The position numbers and the translations under genes are program-made. From Chachezhania antarctica (GTDB lineage: Bacteria; Pseudomonadota; Alphaproteobacteria; Rhodobacterales; Rhodobacteraceae), in assembly GCF_003646465.1 (NCBI RefSeq), contig NZ_QZEX01000009.1:122142-186141 (forward strand): a DNA stretch of 64,000 bases, given 5' to 3'. The notes under the pieces are model-generated. The model was given only the letters and a program-made list of their open reading frames with translations. It was not told where the DNA came from and ran no database searches. Below are positions 32,516 through 41,030 of the stretch, in pieces; position 1 is the first letter of the stretch; the number at the start of each line of letters is the position of its first letter.

Positions 32516-33333
32516 CCGTCCTGCTTCAGGCCCGTAACCTGCGCCGCACCTACCCACGGCCCCGGACGACACTGTTCCAAAGACCCGAACCGCTGGTCGC
32601 GGTTTCCGGCGTCAGTCTTGCGCTGGAGCGGGGAGAAACGCTGGGCATCGTCGGCGAAAGCGGATCTGGCAAGTCGACGCTGGCGCGAATGGTCATGGGG
32701 TTCGAACGGCCGGAGGCGGGGCAGATCCTCTTCGACGGAACAGACCTGAATGCCGTCCCGGCCAGAGAGCTGCAGCGCCTTCGCACAAAGTTCCAGATGG
32801 TGTTCCAGGACCCGTACGGCTCGCTCGACCCGCGGCACTCGGTGGGCTGGTCCATCGCCGAGCCGCTACGCGCCGCGAGGATCGACAATCGCCCTGCCCG
32901 AGTGGCCGAGGCGCTGGAACAGGTCGGCCTCAACCATGGCGACGCCGCCAGGTTCCCCCACGAATTCTCGGGCGGGCAGCGGCAGCGGATCGCTATTGCG
33001 CGTGCCATCGCCCTGCGTCCGGCGCTGATCGTGGCAGACGAAGCTGTCTCGGCGCTCGATGTCTCGGTCCAGGCGCAGATCCTGAACCTCCTGATGGATT
33101 TGCAGGAGGACCTGGGCCTTGCGATGCTCTTCATCAGCCACGACCTGGCCGTTGTGGCGGCGATCAGCGACCGTCTTCTGGTCATGAAACAGGGCGAGGT
33201 CGTCGAAACCGGTGCGACGGCGGATGTCTTCGCCAGCCCCGCCCATGCCTACACACGCAGCCTGCTGACCGCGGCGCAGGTCGCGCCCGCGACCGGCTCG
33301 TCCCCTGCTTCGAACAGAAAGGTTCCGGCATGA
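32512..33333 (+). CDS. ABC transporter ATP-binding protein, DppF-like
   Basis: A 273-residue ATPase partner of the DppD-like subunit. Walker A is GESGSGKSTLARMVMG, the Q-loop is MVFQDPYGSLDPRHSVG, the signature is EFSGGQRQRIAIARAI, Walker B is LIVADEAVSALD (canonical), and the switch is FISHDLAVV. It lacks the usual long C-terminal extension with RCP motif, being shorter than typical DppF proteins. The start overlaps the previous stop by 4 bp. The stop codon overlaps the start of a broken metallophosphoesterase gene, the original next gene of the operon. Confidence 0.92.
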   Translation: MTVLLQARNLRRTYPRPRTTLFQRPEPLVAVSGVSLALERGETLGIVGESGSGKSTLARMVMGFERPEAGQILFDGTDLNAVPARELQRLRTKFQMVFQDPYGSLDPRHSVGWSIAEPLRAARIDNRPARVAEALEQVGLNHGDAARFPHEFSGGQRQRIAIARAIALRPALIVADEAVSALDVSVQAQILNLLMDLQEDLGLAMLFISHDLAVVAAISDRLLVMKQGEVVETGATADVFASPAHAYTRSLLTAAQVAPATGSSPASNRKVPA

Positions 33334-33455
33334 ACATGCGTTTCCTGCCCCTGACAGATATCCACCTGTCCCATCGACGTGAAAGACCAGACGCTGGGCA
33401 CTGACACTCTGGCGACGCTTCGCCGCGTGATCCGCCTGATAGGCGAAATCGGCGG
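33330..33455 (+). pseudogene. Remnant of a metallophosphoesterase gene
   Basis: The first frame begins MNMRFLPLTDIHLSH, in which DIH is the first metal-binding motif of calcineurin-like phosphoesterases. After a frameshift near 33367 the sequence continues as DVKDQTLGTDTLATLRRVIR and LIGEIG, the usual helix before the second motif. Nothing further of the family is visible. The start overlaps the upstream ATPase stop (ATGA), which suggests it was once the last gene of the dipeptide-type operon. Confidence 0.55.
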
Positions 33456-33862
33456 TTCTGGCGCAAGGTTGTCGCCCAGCCAAGATCATGCGCGCCTAAA
33501 GCACAGCTTTGCAGGCGAGGCTTGCAAAAGGTGGCAAACGGACGTTCGTCGCCAAGTTGCCCCTTCCTGAGAGGTGGTCGCGGGATTTCGGACCAGAACG
33601 GACAAATCGGGCCCGGGAAAAACAGTGTCAAATGGAGAGCTTCGAACCCGTTCTGATGTTTTGAGCCTGACCTGCGGATCCCATACCGGCAGGGGGCCGA
33701 ACACCGCACGAAAAGACCAGACACATGGACGCATTCGATCGTATGATTTCAGTTGTGGATTCAGCCCGCGAAACCGTGGCTATCCACACATGATGTGACC
33801 GCCCCGACCAGCAGGCAACCCCTTTCCCTCGGGCGGTTCAGATCGTCCCGGCCCGCGATCGG
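33456..33862. other. Intergenic, no gene recognised
   Basis: About 400 bases downstream of the broken phosphoesterase and before the end of the luciferase-like gene. Frames are short and without ribosome-binding sites. Presumably this is residual sequence after a deletion. Confidence 0.4.
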
Positions 33863-35152
33863 TCAGTCGTCCAGATGTGCGGCCAACGTGCTGCCCAAGT
33901 ATGCCTTGCGATAAAGACCGGCCCGGGCCAGCCGCGGCACCAGTTCTTCCAGTGTCAGGTGCATCGATCGTGCCGAGCCCCCCGGAACGGCCACGAATCC
34001 GTCGATGGCGCCGGATTCGAACCACCGGGTGATCTCGTGCAGTGCATCGTCCGGTGTGCCGATCACCTGCCAGTGGATCGCGGCCAGAAGTTCGGGTCGG
34101 GTCAGAAGATCATTCAGCGTCGGGCCTTCCGTTTCGATCAGCTGGAGCAGCTTCGCATACTGACCGCCACGGCCCGCCACCGCCAGATCCGCGCCCGTGA
34201 TCCGCCCGTCGCCGGGCCAGTTCGCTAGATCCAGCCCGGTTGCCCTTTGCAGCCGTTCGATCCGCTGGGCACGGTCCACCCGCGCGTGGGTGGCCATGAA
34301 CACGTCATATGCCTGCGCCCGCGTGTCGCCCAGGTACAGGTTCAACCCGGGCAGGAAACGGACATCGCGGGGCGCACGACCGTGGGCGCGGGCGCGTTCG
34401 GACAACTGCGCACGCATCGACAGCGCGCTTTCCATGTCGGGCGTCAAGCCAAAGACCATGTCGGCGCTACGGGCGGCGTAGTCGATCCCGACTGCCGAGC
34501 CGCCCGCCTGCATCGACGGGATCCGCGCGCCGGGAAACTCGGGGATGTTCAGCGGGCCCTCGACCTCGAACGCCGGGCCTTGATGATCGATCGGCAGGAC
34601 CAGATCGGTATCGGCATAGCGCCCGGTGTCGCGGTCCGCCAGCAGCGCTTCGGCCGGGAAGCTGCGCCACAGCTTTTCCACCACTTCGGTAAATTCCCAC
34701 GCCCGGACATAGCGATCTTCCGACGACGGCATCTGGGTCAGGCCGAAGTTACGGTTGCCCTGCAGTGCTGTCACCATGTTCCAGCCCGCGCGCCCGCGGC
34801 TCATCCAGTGCAGCGACATGATCTGCCGGGCGATGGTATAGGGATGGCTGAAAGTCGTCGAAACAGTGGTGACAAGCCCGATCTTCGACGTCTCGTGTAC
34901 CAGTGCCGCCATCTGCAACGTCGGGTCGAGCGAGGCGAAGCCGAAACTTTGCTCCAGCGGTTCGACCATCAGGAAACTGGTGTCGGGGCGGAACACGAAA
35001 TCCAGATGTGCCGCTTCCGACCGCCGGGCAATGTCCAGCCCCAGTTCGGCGGTGAAGAGCCCGTCGATCCCGCTGTCCGCCGCTCGCCAGCCTTCGCCGC
35101 TAAGCCATGTCGGCGCCAGCGACATGCCGATACATAACTTGGGTCGGAGCAT
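33863..35152 (-). CDS. LLM-class flavin-dependent monooxygenase (NtaA/DmoA type)
   Basis: A 429-residue bacterial-luciferase-like enzyme of the NtaA/SnaA/DmoA subgroup, using reduced FMN from a partner reductase. Diagnostic blocks are AHLDFVFRPDTSFL, FASLDPTLQMAALVHETSKIGLVTTVSTTFSHPYTIARQIMSLHWMSRGRAGWNMVT (long conserved central block), SSEDRYVRAWEF, and IPSMQAGGSAVG with SADMVFG. Members attack nitrilotriacetate, dimethyl sulfide, dibenzothiophene sulfone and long alkanes. No FMN reductase gene adjoins, although the siderophore-interacting reductase lies about 4 kb away. It sits between the dipeptide-type ABC operon and the TonB receptor, and could belong to either. The substrate is unknown. 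Confidence 0.9.
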   Translation of the reverse strand: MLRPKLCIGMSLAPTWLSGEGWRAADSGIDGLFTAELGLDIARRSEAAHLDFVFRPDTSFLMVEPLEQSFGFASLDPTLQMAALVHETSKIGLVTTVSTTFSHPYTIARQIMSLHWMSRGRAGWNMVTALQGNRNFGLTQMPSSEDRYVRAWEFTEVVEKLWRSFPAEALLADRDTGRYADTDLVLPIDHQGPAFEVEGPLNIPEFPGARIPSMQAGGSAVGIDYAARSADMVFGLTPDMESALSMRAQLSERARAHGRAPRDVRFLPGLNLYLGDTRAQAYDVFMATHARVDRAQRIERLQRATGLDLANWPGDGRITGADLAVAGRGGQYAKLLQLIETEGPTLNDLLTRPELLAAIHWQVIGTPDDALHEITRWFESGAIDGFVAVPGGSARSMHLTLEELVPRLARAGLYRKAYLGSTLAAHLDD

Positions 35153-35181
35153 CCTGCCCTGCCTGTCTTACTGTCGGTGCG

Positions 35182-35206
35182 GCCGGCCCCTGCGAAGGGC
35201 CGGCCC
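35182..35206 (-). terminator. Terminator hairpin after the TonB receptor gene
   Basis: GGCCGGCCC and GGGCCGGCC form perfect 9-bp arms around CTGCGAA, 9 bp after the receptor stop codon. It separates the receptor from the luciferase-like gene on the same strand. No clear T-run follows, so it may be Rho-assisted or partial. Confidence 0.6.
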
Positions 35207-35214
35207 CCCTCTGT

Positions 35215-37305
35215 TTAGAATGTGCCGCGGATGCCGATGCCCAACATGCGCGGGGTGGTCAGGCTGGCCTGCGTGAAGGCCGAGGCCGCCCCGCGCGCGG
35301 GTTGCAACAGGACCGGGGTGCGTTCATCGAACAGGTTGTTGACATAGCCATAGAACTCCACCGCGTCGTTCACGGAGTAGCTGGCCTGAAGATCGACCAG
35401 CGTATAGCCCTCGACCTCGTACGTCGGAGTGTTGTCGACGTCGGAATAATAGCCATCGACATAGCGCAGATCGCCACCGATGCTGAAGCGTTCGGTGAGG
35501 TTCCAGCTCGCTCCGAGCGAGAACATCGCCCCCGGTGCGCTGGCGAAGGCATTACCTTCCAGTGCGGGCGATTGCGGGAAATCCGTAAACTCGGTATTCA
35601 GCAGGCCAAGGCCCGACCGCAATGTCAGCGTGTCGAACGGTTGGTAATCGACCGAAAGCTCAAGACCGTAGGACTGGGCCGATTCCGCGTTGATCGTATG
35701 GATGTAGGTCAGGCCGTCTATCTGCTGAGTGATGTTCTGCTGGGCATTGGTGTAGTCCATGAAGAACAGGTTGCCGTTCACGAACAGCCTGTCGCCCAGA
35801 AAGCTGGCCCGGGTGAACAGTTCGTAATCCCAGACGGTTTCCGGCTCGAACGATTGCCATGTCTTGGTCGAGACAAAGTCGAGCGATACGCCGCCGGGGT
35901 TGTAGCCCTTCTTGACCAGGGCACCGACGGTCAGGTCGTCGCTGAAATCGTAAGCCACCGACAGCTTGGGCAGGACCTCGTTGAACGTCTGATTGTAGTC
36001 CAGATCGCTGTTGGCAAAGACCGGGGACACGTCCCCCGTCCGCTGAATCTTGTCCCGCTCGTATCGCAGGCCGCCGGTGACGGTCCAGCGGTCGGTCATC
36101 CGCCATGCCAATTCGCCGAAAAGCCCCAGGTTGTGCTTTTGGTCCTTGAACGTCGAAATCCCGCCCTGGTCCAACGTTTCGTCCGCAGTGGTGTATGCAG
36201 TCCAGAGGCCCATGACGCCGCTGACCTGATCGCCGGGCTGACCGAAGGAAAGCAGCGTTTCGTTGGTATAGCTGTCTTCCAGAACGTCGGCATCACCGCG
36301 TGACGGCATCCCGACCCGCCGGTCGACATCGGACTGGGAATATTGCGACTGGTTGGTCAGCAGCCAGCCGTTATCGAATTCGTACTCCACGTCCAGTATC
36401 GCGGTGTCGGTCGTCTGCTCCCAGCTGGGCATCTGACCCGTGGGCGATTCCAGATCCTCGTAGGGCGGTCCGGCGCCTTCGATGCTGGGCCGGTTCGATT
36501 TGGTCCGGCTGTAGGTCAGCATCACTTCAAGGCCCATGATATCGGCCGGGGCCCACAGAAGCTTGGCCCGTCCATTGAAATTCTTGAAGTTCTGGCCGAA
36601 TTCGTTCTGAAGAAAGGTCGGGCTGGTGTAATCGATGAACGTGTCGCGTGCGGTGTAATCCAGCGCGATCCGCGCGGCGACCTGTTCGCTGATCGGCGCG
36701 TTGTACATGAACGACGCACGGCGCTGGTTGTAGTTGCCGTATTCCAGCCTGTAGGCACCTTCGCGGTAGAAAGCCGGATCCTTCGTGTTCACGATGATCG
36801 CACCGGCAATAGCGTTGGCACCCTGCACGGTGGTCTGCGGGCCGCGAAAGACCTCGATCGTGTCCACATCCCAGACCGACGTCGCACCGAAATACAGTTC
36901 GTTGTAGTTCTGGTAGTGGCCGTCGACGTTGATGGTGGCGCGCGGAACGGTGCCGCCGAAGAAGGCATAGGCGCCGGTCTGCGGCCCCTCGGCATTGACG
37001 CCGCGGAACACCGGCGTGCTGACGCTACCGTTGTACAGGACATTCGGCGTGCCTTCGACGACGCCCTGAACATCGTCCTTGCCAGCCCTTTCGTCCGCGA
37101 TCTCGTCAGCACCGATCACGGCGACCGAACTGCTGGTATCCGCAAGTTCGCGCACGATATTTTCGCCGGTGACGTAGATCGTTCCAAGAAACTGACCTTC
37201 GCCTGTGATCACCTCCTGAGCACTTGCCGGTTGTGCCGCGATGGCGGCTGCGATGGTCAGCAGGCTGCAACCCTGCGCCAGTCTTGCCCGTCTGGATCTG
37301 AGCAT
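35215..37305 (-). CDS. TonB-dependent outer-membrane receptor
   Basis: A 696-residue receptor. A signal peptide (MLRSRRARLAQGCSLLTIAA, cleavage near ASAQE) precedes the plug domain (VQGVVEGTPNVLYNGS, IEVFRGPQTTVQGANAIAGAI, a standard plug signature), then a 22-strand barrel region ending in FGYVNNLFDE-like and GIGIRGTF with terminal Phe for BAM recognition. A TonB box may be the region after the signal (TIYVTG). The start at 37305 has GGGGGA upstream; a longer frame to 37401 is rejected. It is divergent from an IclR regulator and next to FecB/C/D/E-like and siderophore-reductase genes, so ferric siderophore uptake is the likely role. The siderophore is unknown. Confidence 0.9.
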   Translation of the reverse strand: MLRSRRARLAQGCSLLTIAAAIAAQPASAQEVITGEGQFLGTIYVTGENIVRELADTSSSVAVIGADEIADERAGKDDVQGVVEGTPNVLYNGSVSTPVFRGVNAEGPQTGAYAFFGGTVPRATINVDGHYQNYNELYFGATSVWDVDTIEVFRGPQTTVQGANAIAGAIIVNTKDPAFYREGAYRLEYGNYNQRRASFMYNAPISEQVAARIALDYTARDTFIDYTSPTFLQNEFGQNFKNFNGRAKLLWAPADIMGLEVMLTYSRTKSNRPSIEGAGPPYEDLESPTGQMPSWEQTTDTAILDVEYEFDNGWLLTNQSQYSQSDVDRRVGMPSRGDADVLEDSYTNETLLSFGQPGDQVSGVMGLWTAYTTADETLDQGGISTFKDQKHNLGLFGELAWRMTDRWTVTGGLRYERDKIQRTGDVSPVFANSDLDYNQTFNEVLPKLSVAYDFSDDLTVGALVKKGYNPGGVSLDFVSTKTWQSFEPETVWDYELFTRASFLGDRLFVNGNLFFMDYTNAQQNITQQIDGLTYIHTINAESAQSYGLELSVDYQPFDTLTLRSGLGLLNTEFTDFPQSPALEGNAFASAPGAMFSLGASWNLTERFSIGGDLRYVDGYYSDVDNTPTYEVEGYTLVDLQASYSVNDAVEFYGYVNNLFDERTPVLLQPARGAASAFTQASLTTPRMLGIGIRGTF

Positions 37306-37490
37306 GTCGTCCCCCAAGTTGATCGAATACAGCGGGCTGGTTTCGGGGAAAGTGGCTGGCCTGTGTTTATTCCGGATTGCATGACACGTTTCGCATGTCA
37401 ATCACGACCACCTTATTTCCGACAAAAAGGCTTGTCTATTATCCGGGGGAGCACCCGGCTAGGATGAATCCAGGTAGGGAGACCCAGGTC

Positions 37491-38288
37491 ATGAATGAAT
37501 TCGAGTTGTACCCGGACGAAGAACAGGACGCGCCGGGAAAGAAGCGGACAGCGACGATTCAGTCGATCTCGGTGGCGATGCGGTTCCTGAGTCTCCTGGC
37601 GGCAACCGATGGCCCGCTGCCGCTGGGCGACCTGGCAAAACAGGCGCGGGTCGGACGGTCGACCGCACATCGCTACATGCAAAGCCTGGTGAAGGAAGGC
37701 ATGGCGGTGCAGGATCCCGCCAGCAGCCAGTACGATCTGGGCCCGGCCGCCCTGACCATGGGCATCGCCGCCCTGCGCCGGGTGGACGCGGTCGAGATGG
37801 CGGGCGTGCAGATGAAGCAGCTCGCTCATTCCAGCGCGCTGAGCTGCGGCGTCACCATCTGGAACGACCGCGGCCCGACGCTGGTGCGCTGGTATCGCAG
37901 CGCACATTTCGCGATCGCGCCCCTGCAGCTGGGGGACACCCTGCCCATCGACAATACCGCTGTCGGGCTGGTCTTTCAGGCCTTCCTGCCCCGCGCCCGG
38001 ATCGAGGCCGCGCGCCGGGTTCAGCCCGACCATTTCCGCGGCACGCCGCCTGACAAGACATTGGTCGACAGGATTCGCACCGAACGTTGGGCGGAACTGA
38101 CCAGCCACCTGCTGTCGAACGTGACCGGTCAGGCCGCGCCGATCCTCGATGCGCAGGGCGAACTGTCCTGCGTGGTGACCACCGTGACGGATCTGGGCAG
38201 GCTCCGGTCGCCCGACGATCGACATGCCCTTCAAGAGGTCGCGCGCGTCATCAACCGTGCCACCGGAGGCCTGAGCTATTTCGACTAG
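37491..38288 (+). CDS. IclR-family transcriptional regulator
   Basis: A 265-residue regulator. The N-terminal winged helix (ISVAMRFLSLLAATDGPLPLGDLAKQARVGRSTAHRYMQSLVKEG, about residues 25-70) is followed by an IclR effector domain (MKQLAHSSALSCGVTIWNDRG, LPIDNTAVGLVFQAFLP, VTGQAAPILDAQGELSCVVTTVTD). The start at 37491 has AGGGAG/CAGG upstream; earlier ATGs lack a site. It is divergent from the TonB receptor, which it probably controls. Its stop overlaps that of the FecE-like gene on the other strand (shared CTAG at 38285-38288). IclR control of an iron locus is unusual, since Fur or AraC types are the rule. Confidence 0.88.
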   Translation: MNEFELYPDEEQDAPGKKRTATIQSISVAMRFLSLLAATDGPLPLGDLAKQARVGRSTAHRYMQSLVKEGMAVQDPASSQYDLGPAALTMGIAALRRVDAVEMAGVQMKQLAHSSALSCGVTIWNDRGPTLVRWYRSAHFAIAPLQLGDTLPIDNTAVGLVFQAFLPRARIEAARRVQPDHFRGTPPDKTLVDRIRTERWAELTSHLLSNVTGQAAPILDAQGELSCVVTTVTDLGRLRSPDDRHALQEVARVINRATGGLSYFD

Positions 38289-39067
38289 GTCTTGCCGCGC
38301 GGGATGACCATGGGGCTGCCCGTCAATGGGTCCGGGATCACCAGCGCCGACAGGTCGAAAACCCTGCGCATCAGGTCTTCCGACACGATGTCCTCGGGCG
38401 CGCCTTCCGCCACGACGGCCCCGTCGCGCATCGCGATGATGTGCGAGGCGAAGCGGAACGCCAGATTCAATTCATGTAGCACGGCCACGACAGTCCGCCC
38501 CCCGGCGTTGAGCTGGCCAAGCAGCTCCAGCAGATCGACCTGGTGCACGATGTCCAGATAGGTCGTCGGTTCGTCCAGAAGCAGGATCGGGGTTTCCTGC
38601 GCCAGTACCATCGCGATCCAGACCCGCTGGCGCTGCCCGCCCGACAGGTCCGAGACCATCCGCGCGGCCAGATCGGCCACGCCCGTCGCCGCCATCGCCG
38701 TTTCGACGGCCGCGGCATCGGCTTCGGACCATTGCTGCAGGAACCCCTGATGCGGGTAGCGCCCGCGCGCGACCAGATCGGCCGCCGTGATCCCGTCGGG
38801 CGCGGCGTTCGATTGCGGGAGCAACCCCAACCGCCGTGCAACCTCGCGCGAGGGCAGTTCGGAAATCGCCTTGCCGTCCAGCACGATCCGACCGCTTTCG
38901 GGCGGCAAAAGGCGGGCCAGCGCGCGCAGAAGCGTGGACTTGCCGCAGGCATTCGGGCCAACAATGGCGGTGAAGACCCCATCCGGGATCGACAGCGACA
39001 GATCGCGCGAAATTGCCTGCCCCCTATAGCGCAGCGTCACCGCATCGGCCCGCAGACGATCAGTCAT
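38285..39067 (-). CDS. Iron-siderophore ABC transporter ATPase, FecE/FepC-like
   Basis: A 260-residue ATPase. Walker A is GPNACGKSTLLRAL, the Q-loop lies in LGLLPQSNAAPDGI, the signature is DLSGGQRQRVWIAMVL, Walker B is ILLLDEPTTYLDI and the switch is VLHELNLAFRFA, all as in ferric siderophore importers. The start at 39067 has GGGA upstream. Unusually it is encoded on the opposite strand from the permease and binding-protein genes (40068-43077), with the reductase gene in between. It must nevertheless serve them, as no other FecE-like ATPase is present in the window. Confidence 0.92.
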   Translation of the reverse strand: MTDRLRADAVTLRYRGQAISRDLSLSIPDGVFTAIVGPNACGKSTLLRALARLLPPESGRIVLDGKAISELPSREVARRLGLLPQSNAAPDGITAADLVARGRYPHQGFLQQWSEADAAAVETAMAATGVADLAARMVSDLSGGQRQRVWIAMVLAQETPILLLDEPTTYLDIVHQVDLLELLGQLNAGGRTVVAVLHELNLAFRFASHIIAMRDGAVVAEGAPEDIVSEDLMRRVFDLSALVIPDPLTGSPMVIPRGKT

Positions 39068-39220
39068 GCCGCATGTTCCCATCGTGACGCGTCATCCCGG
39101 CGTCGTATTGCATTGCGGAACACGCTCTGCAATATGAACCCAGCCATAGCGAGAACTTCCTTTCGCGAAAGCCAGCCCCGTCCACCGGCCCTGCCAGACC
39201 ATTGCAGGGGAAAGGCTGTC

Positions 39221-40087
39221 ATGAGCTCATCCGATCACGATCGTGTCGAAGACCCGAAAGGCAGGCTCGACGAAGACGACCACATGCGCGCGATGGAGCG
39301 TCTGGAGATGGAGGTGGTCTCACTCCACGAACCGTTTCCGGGCGTGACCCGCGTGACCGCCCGCTTCGACCCTGTCCGCCCCGAAGCGTGGGCGCGGCCC
39401 AATGTGGCAATCCGCATCAATGTCGAAGAGCCGGAGGACGGCCGCCCGATCACGCGCATCTATACTGTCCGCAGCTTTGATCCCGAACGCTGCCTGATCG
39501 AGATCGATTTCGTCCTGCACGATGATGACAGCCCCGCGATGCGCTGGCTTAACGGCACGGGACCGGGCGAAACGGTCGGCCTGATCGGACCGCGCGATCA
39601 TTTCGTGCCCGATCCTGTGCCCGGCAAACGCGTGGCCATCCTGGCCGACGACACGGCGATCCCCGCCGTCTATGCGATCCTGAACGCCTGGTCCCAAGGG
39701 GCCGCGGCGACCGTCTGGATCGAAACCGCTAATCGCGCCGCCTTCGACGAACTGCCCGTTGTGCCCGGCGTGACATACCACCTGCTGCTGCGCGCGCCGG
39801 ATACGCCCCCCGGCACCGGACGGCTGCTGATCTCGGCCGCAACCCAAGCCGTGACCGATCCCCGGGGCTGGAAGCTCTGGGCTGCAGGCGAACGACAGGA
39901 AATGCGGGATCTGCGATCCCATTTCTTCACGCTGGGCTTCGCCCGCGATGACATTCAGGTGCTGGGCTACTGGCGGCATGGCATCAGCAGCTCGGAACTC
40001 GATCGGATGCGCCTGAAGAAATACGCGGCCATCCGCGACCGCGAACAGACATTGGAGACGCTGGACGATGCCGACCTGCCGATCTGA
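39221..40087 (+). CDS. Siderophore-interacting FAD-binding reductase (ViuB/SIP type)
   Basis: A 288-residue cytosolic ferric-siderophore reductase. RIYTVRSFDPE is the FAD-binding RxYTxR motif, EIDFVLHDDDSPAMRWLNGTGPGETVGLIGPRDHF is the next conserved block, and the C-terminal NAD(P)-binding part contains AILADDTAIPAVYAIL and a late HYWR-like block (GYWRHG) typical of SIP proteins. It removes iron from imported siderophores by reduction to Fe(II). The start at 39221 has AGGGGAAAGG upstream. It is divergent from the FecE-like ATPase and overlaps the binding-protein gene by 20 bp, so it leads the fecBCD-like operon. Confidence 0.88.
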   Translation: MSSSDHDRVEDPKGRLDEDDHMRAMERLEMEVVSLHEPFPGVTRVTARFDPVRPEAWARPNVAIRINVEEPEDGRPITRIYTVRSFDPERCLIEIDFVLHDDDSPAMRWLNGTGPGETVGLIGPRDHFVPDPVPGKRVAILADDTAIPAVYAILNAWSQGAAATVWIETANRAAFDELPVVPGVTYHLLLRAPDTPPGTGRLLISAATQAVTDPRGWKLWAAGERQEMRDLRSHFFTLGFARDDIQVLGYWRHGISSSELDRMRLKKYAAIRDREQTLETLDDADLPI

Positions 40088-41030
40088 CCGTGCCCGCATT
40101 GTAGCTCTTTGCATGGCCCTTGCATTACCCGCAGCCGCAGCCATGGCCGAAGACGGCTGGCCCCGCACCATAGACCACGAGGCTGGTACGCTCACCCTTT
40201 CCGAGAAGCCCGAAACGGTGATCTCGACCTCGCCCAGCCTGACGGGGACGCTTCTGGCCCTCGACGTGCCGCTGGAGGCGACGGCGACCGCAATGATCGG
40301 CGGAATGACGGACGACACGGGCTTCTTTCTGCAATGGGCGGAACCGGCCCATGCGCGGGGTGTCGATGTGCTCTACACCAATCTGACTTTCGATTTCGAA
40401 GCGGTGCTGGCGCGCGATCCCGATCTTGTTGTGGGGTCTTCGACCGGGGGCGACAGCATCGAACCCTACGTCGCCGAGCTTCAGGCAATGGGCATTCCCG
40501 TGCTGCTGCTGGATTACGGCGACAAGAACTGGCTGGAACTGGCCGAGGTGCTGGGCCATGCCACGGGGCACGAGGCGGACGTCGACCGGATCACCGATAC
40601 CTTCGCTGCCCGAACGGCCGAAGCGAAGGCCGCGATGACAATCCCCGAGAGCACAGCGAGTGTCGTATCCTACAACTTCGTCGGCACCTATTCCGTCGCC
40701 AAGCCCGAAAGCGCACAGGCACGGGTGCTGAGCGACATGGGCTTCACCGTCGCGGGCATCCCCGACGACATGCGCGGCCTCGTCCAGCGCTCGCGCGAGA
40801 TCGACTTCATTTCACACGAAAACCTGCCCGCCGCGATCACGGGCGACACCGTGTTCCTGATGCGCGCAACCCAAGAGGACGTAAAGGCCTTCATGGCCGA
40901 TCCAGTCCTTGCCAATGTGCCGGCGGTGAAGGCGGGGCGTGTTTATTCGATGGGGCCGACCTCGTTCCGGGTGGATTACTATTCCGGGCTCGACATCATC
41001 GACACGGTCGCGCCCTATTTCACGGAATGA
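40068..41030 (+). CDS. Iron-siderophore ABC transporter substrate-binding protein, FecB-like
   Basis: A 320-residue class III binding protein of the FecB/FepB cluster. A signal peptide (basic CRSDRARIVALCMALALPAA, cleavage near AMAED) precedes a TIDHEAGTLTLSEKPETVIS strand typical of the family. Then come FEAVLARDPDLVVGSS and the long backbone helix, ending in VPAVKAGRVYSMGPTSFRVDYYSGLDIIDTVAPYF. It receives ferric siderophore after the TonB receptor and delivers it to the FecC/FecD-like permeases. The gene overlaps the reductase gene upstream and the FecC-like gene downstream (ATGA). Confidence 0.9.
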   Translation: MPTCRSDRARIVALCMALALPAAAAMAEDGWPRTIDHEAGTLTLSEKPETVISTSPSLTGTLLALDVPLEATATAMIGGMTDDTGFFLQWAEPAHARGVDVLYTNLTFDFEAVLARDPDLVVGSSTGGDSIEPYVAELQAMGIPVLLLDYGDKNWLELAEVLGHATGHEADVDRITDTFAARTAEAKAAMTIPESTASVVSYNFVGTYSVAKPESAQARVLSDMGFTVAGIPDDMRGLVQRSREIDFISHENLPAAITGDTVFLMRATQEDVKAFMADPVLANVPAVKAGRVYSMGPTSFRVDYYSGLDIIDTVAPYFTE

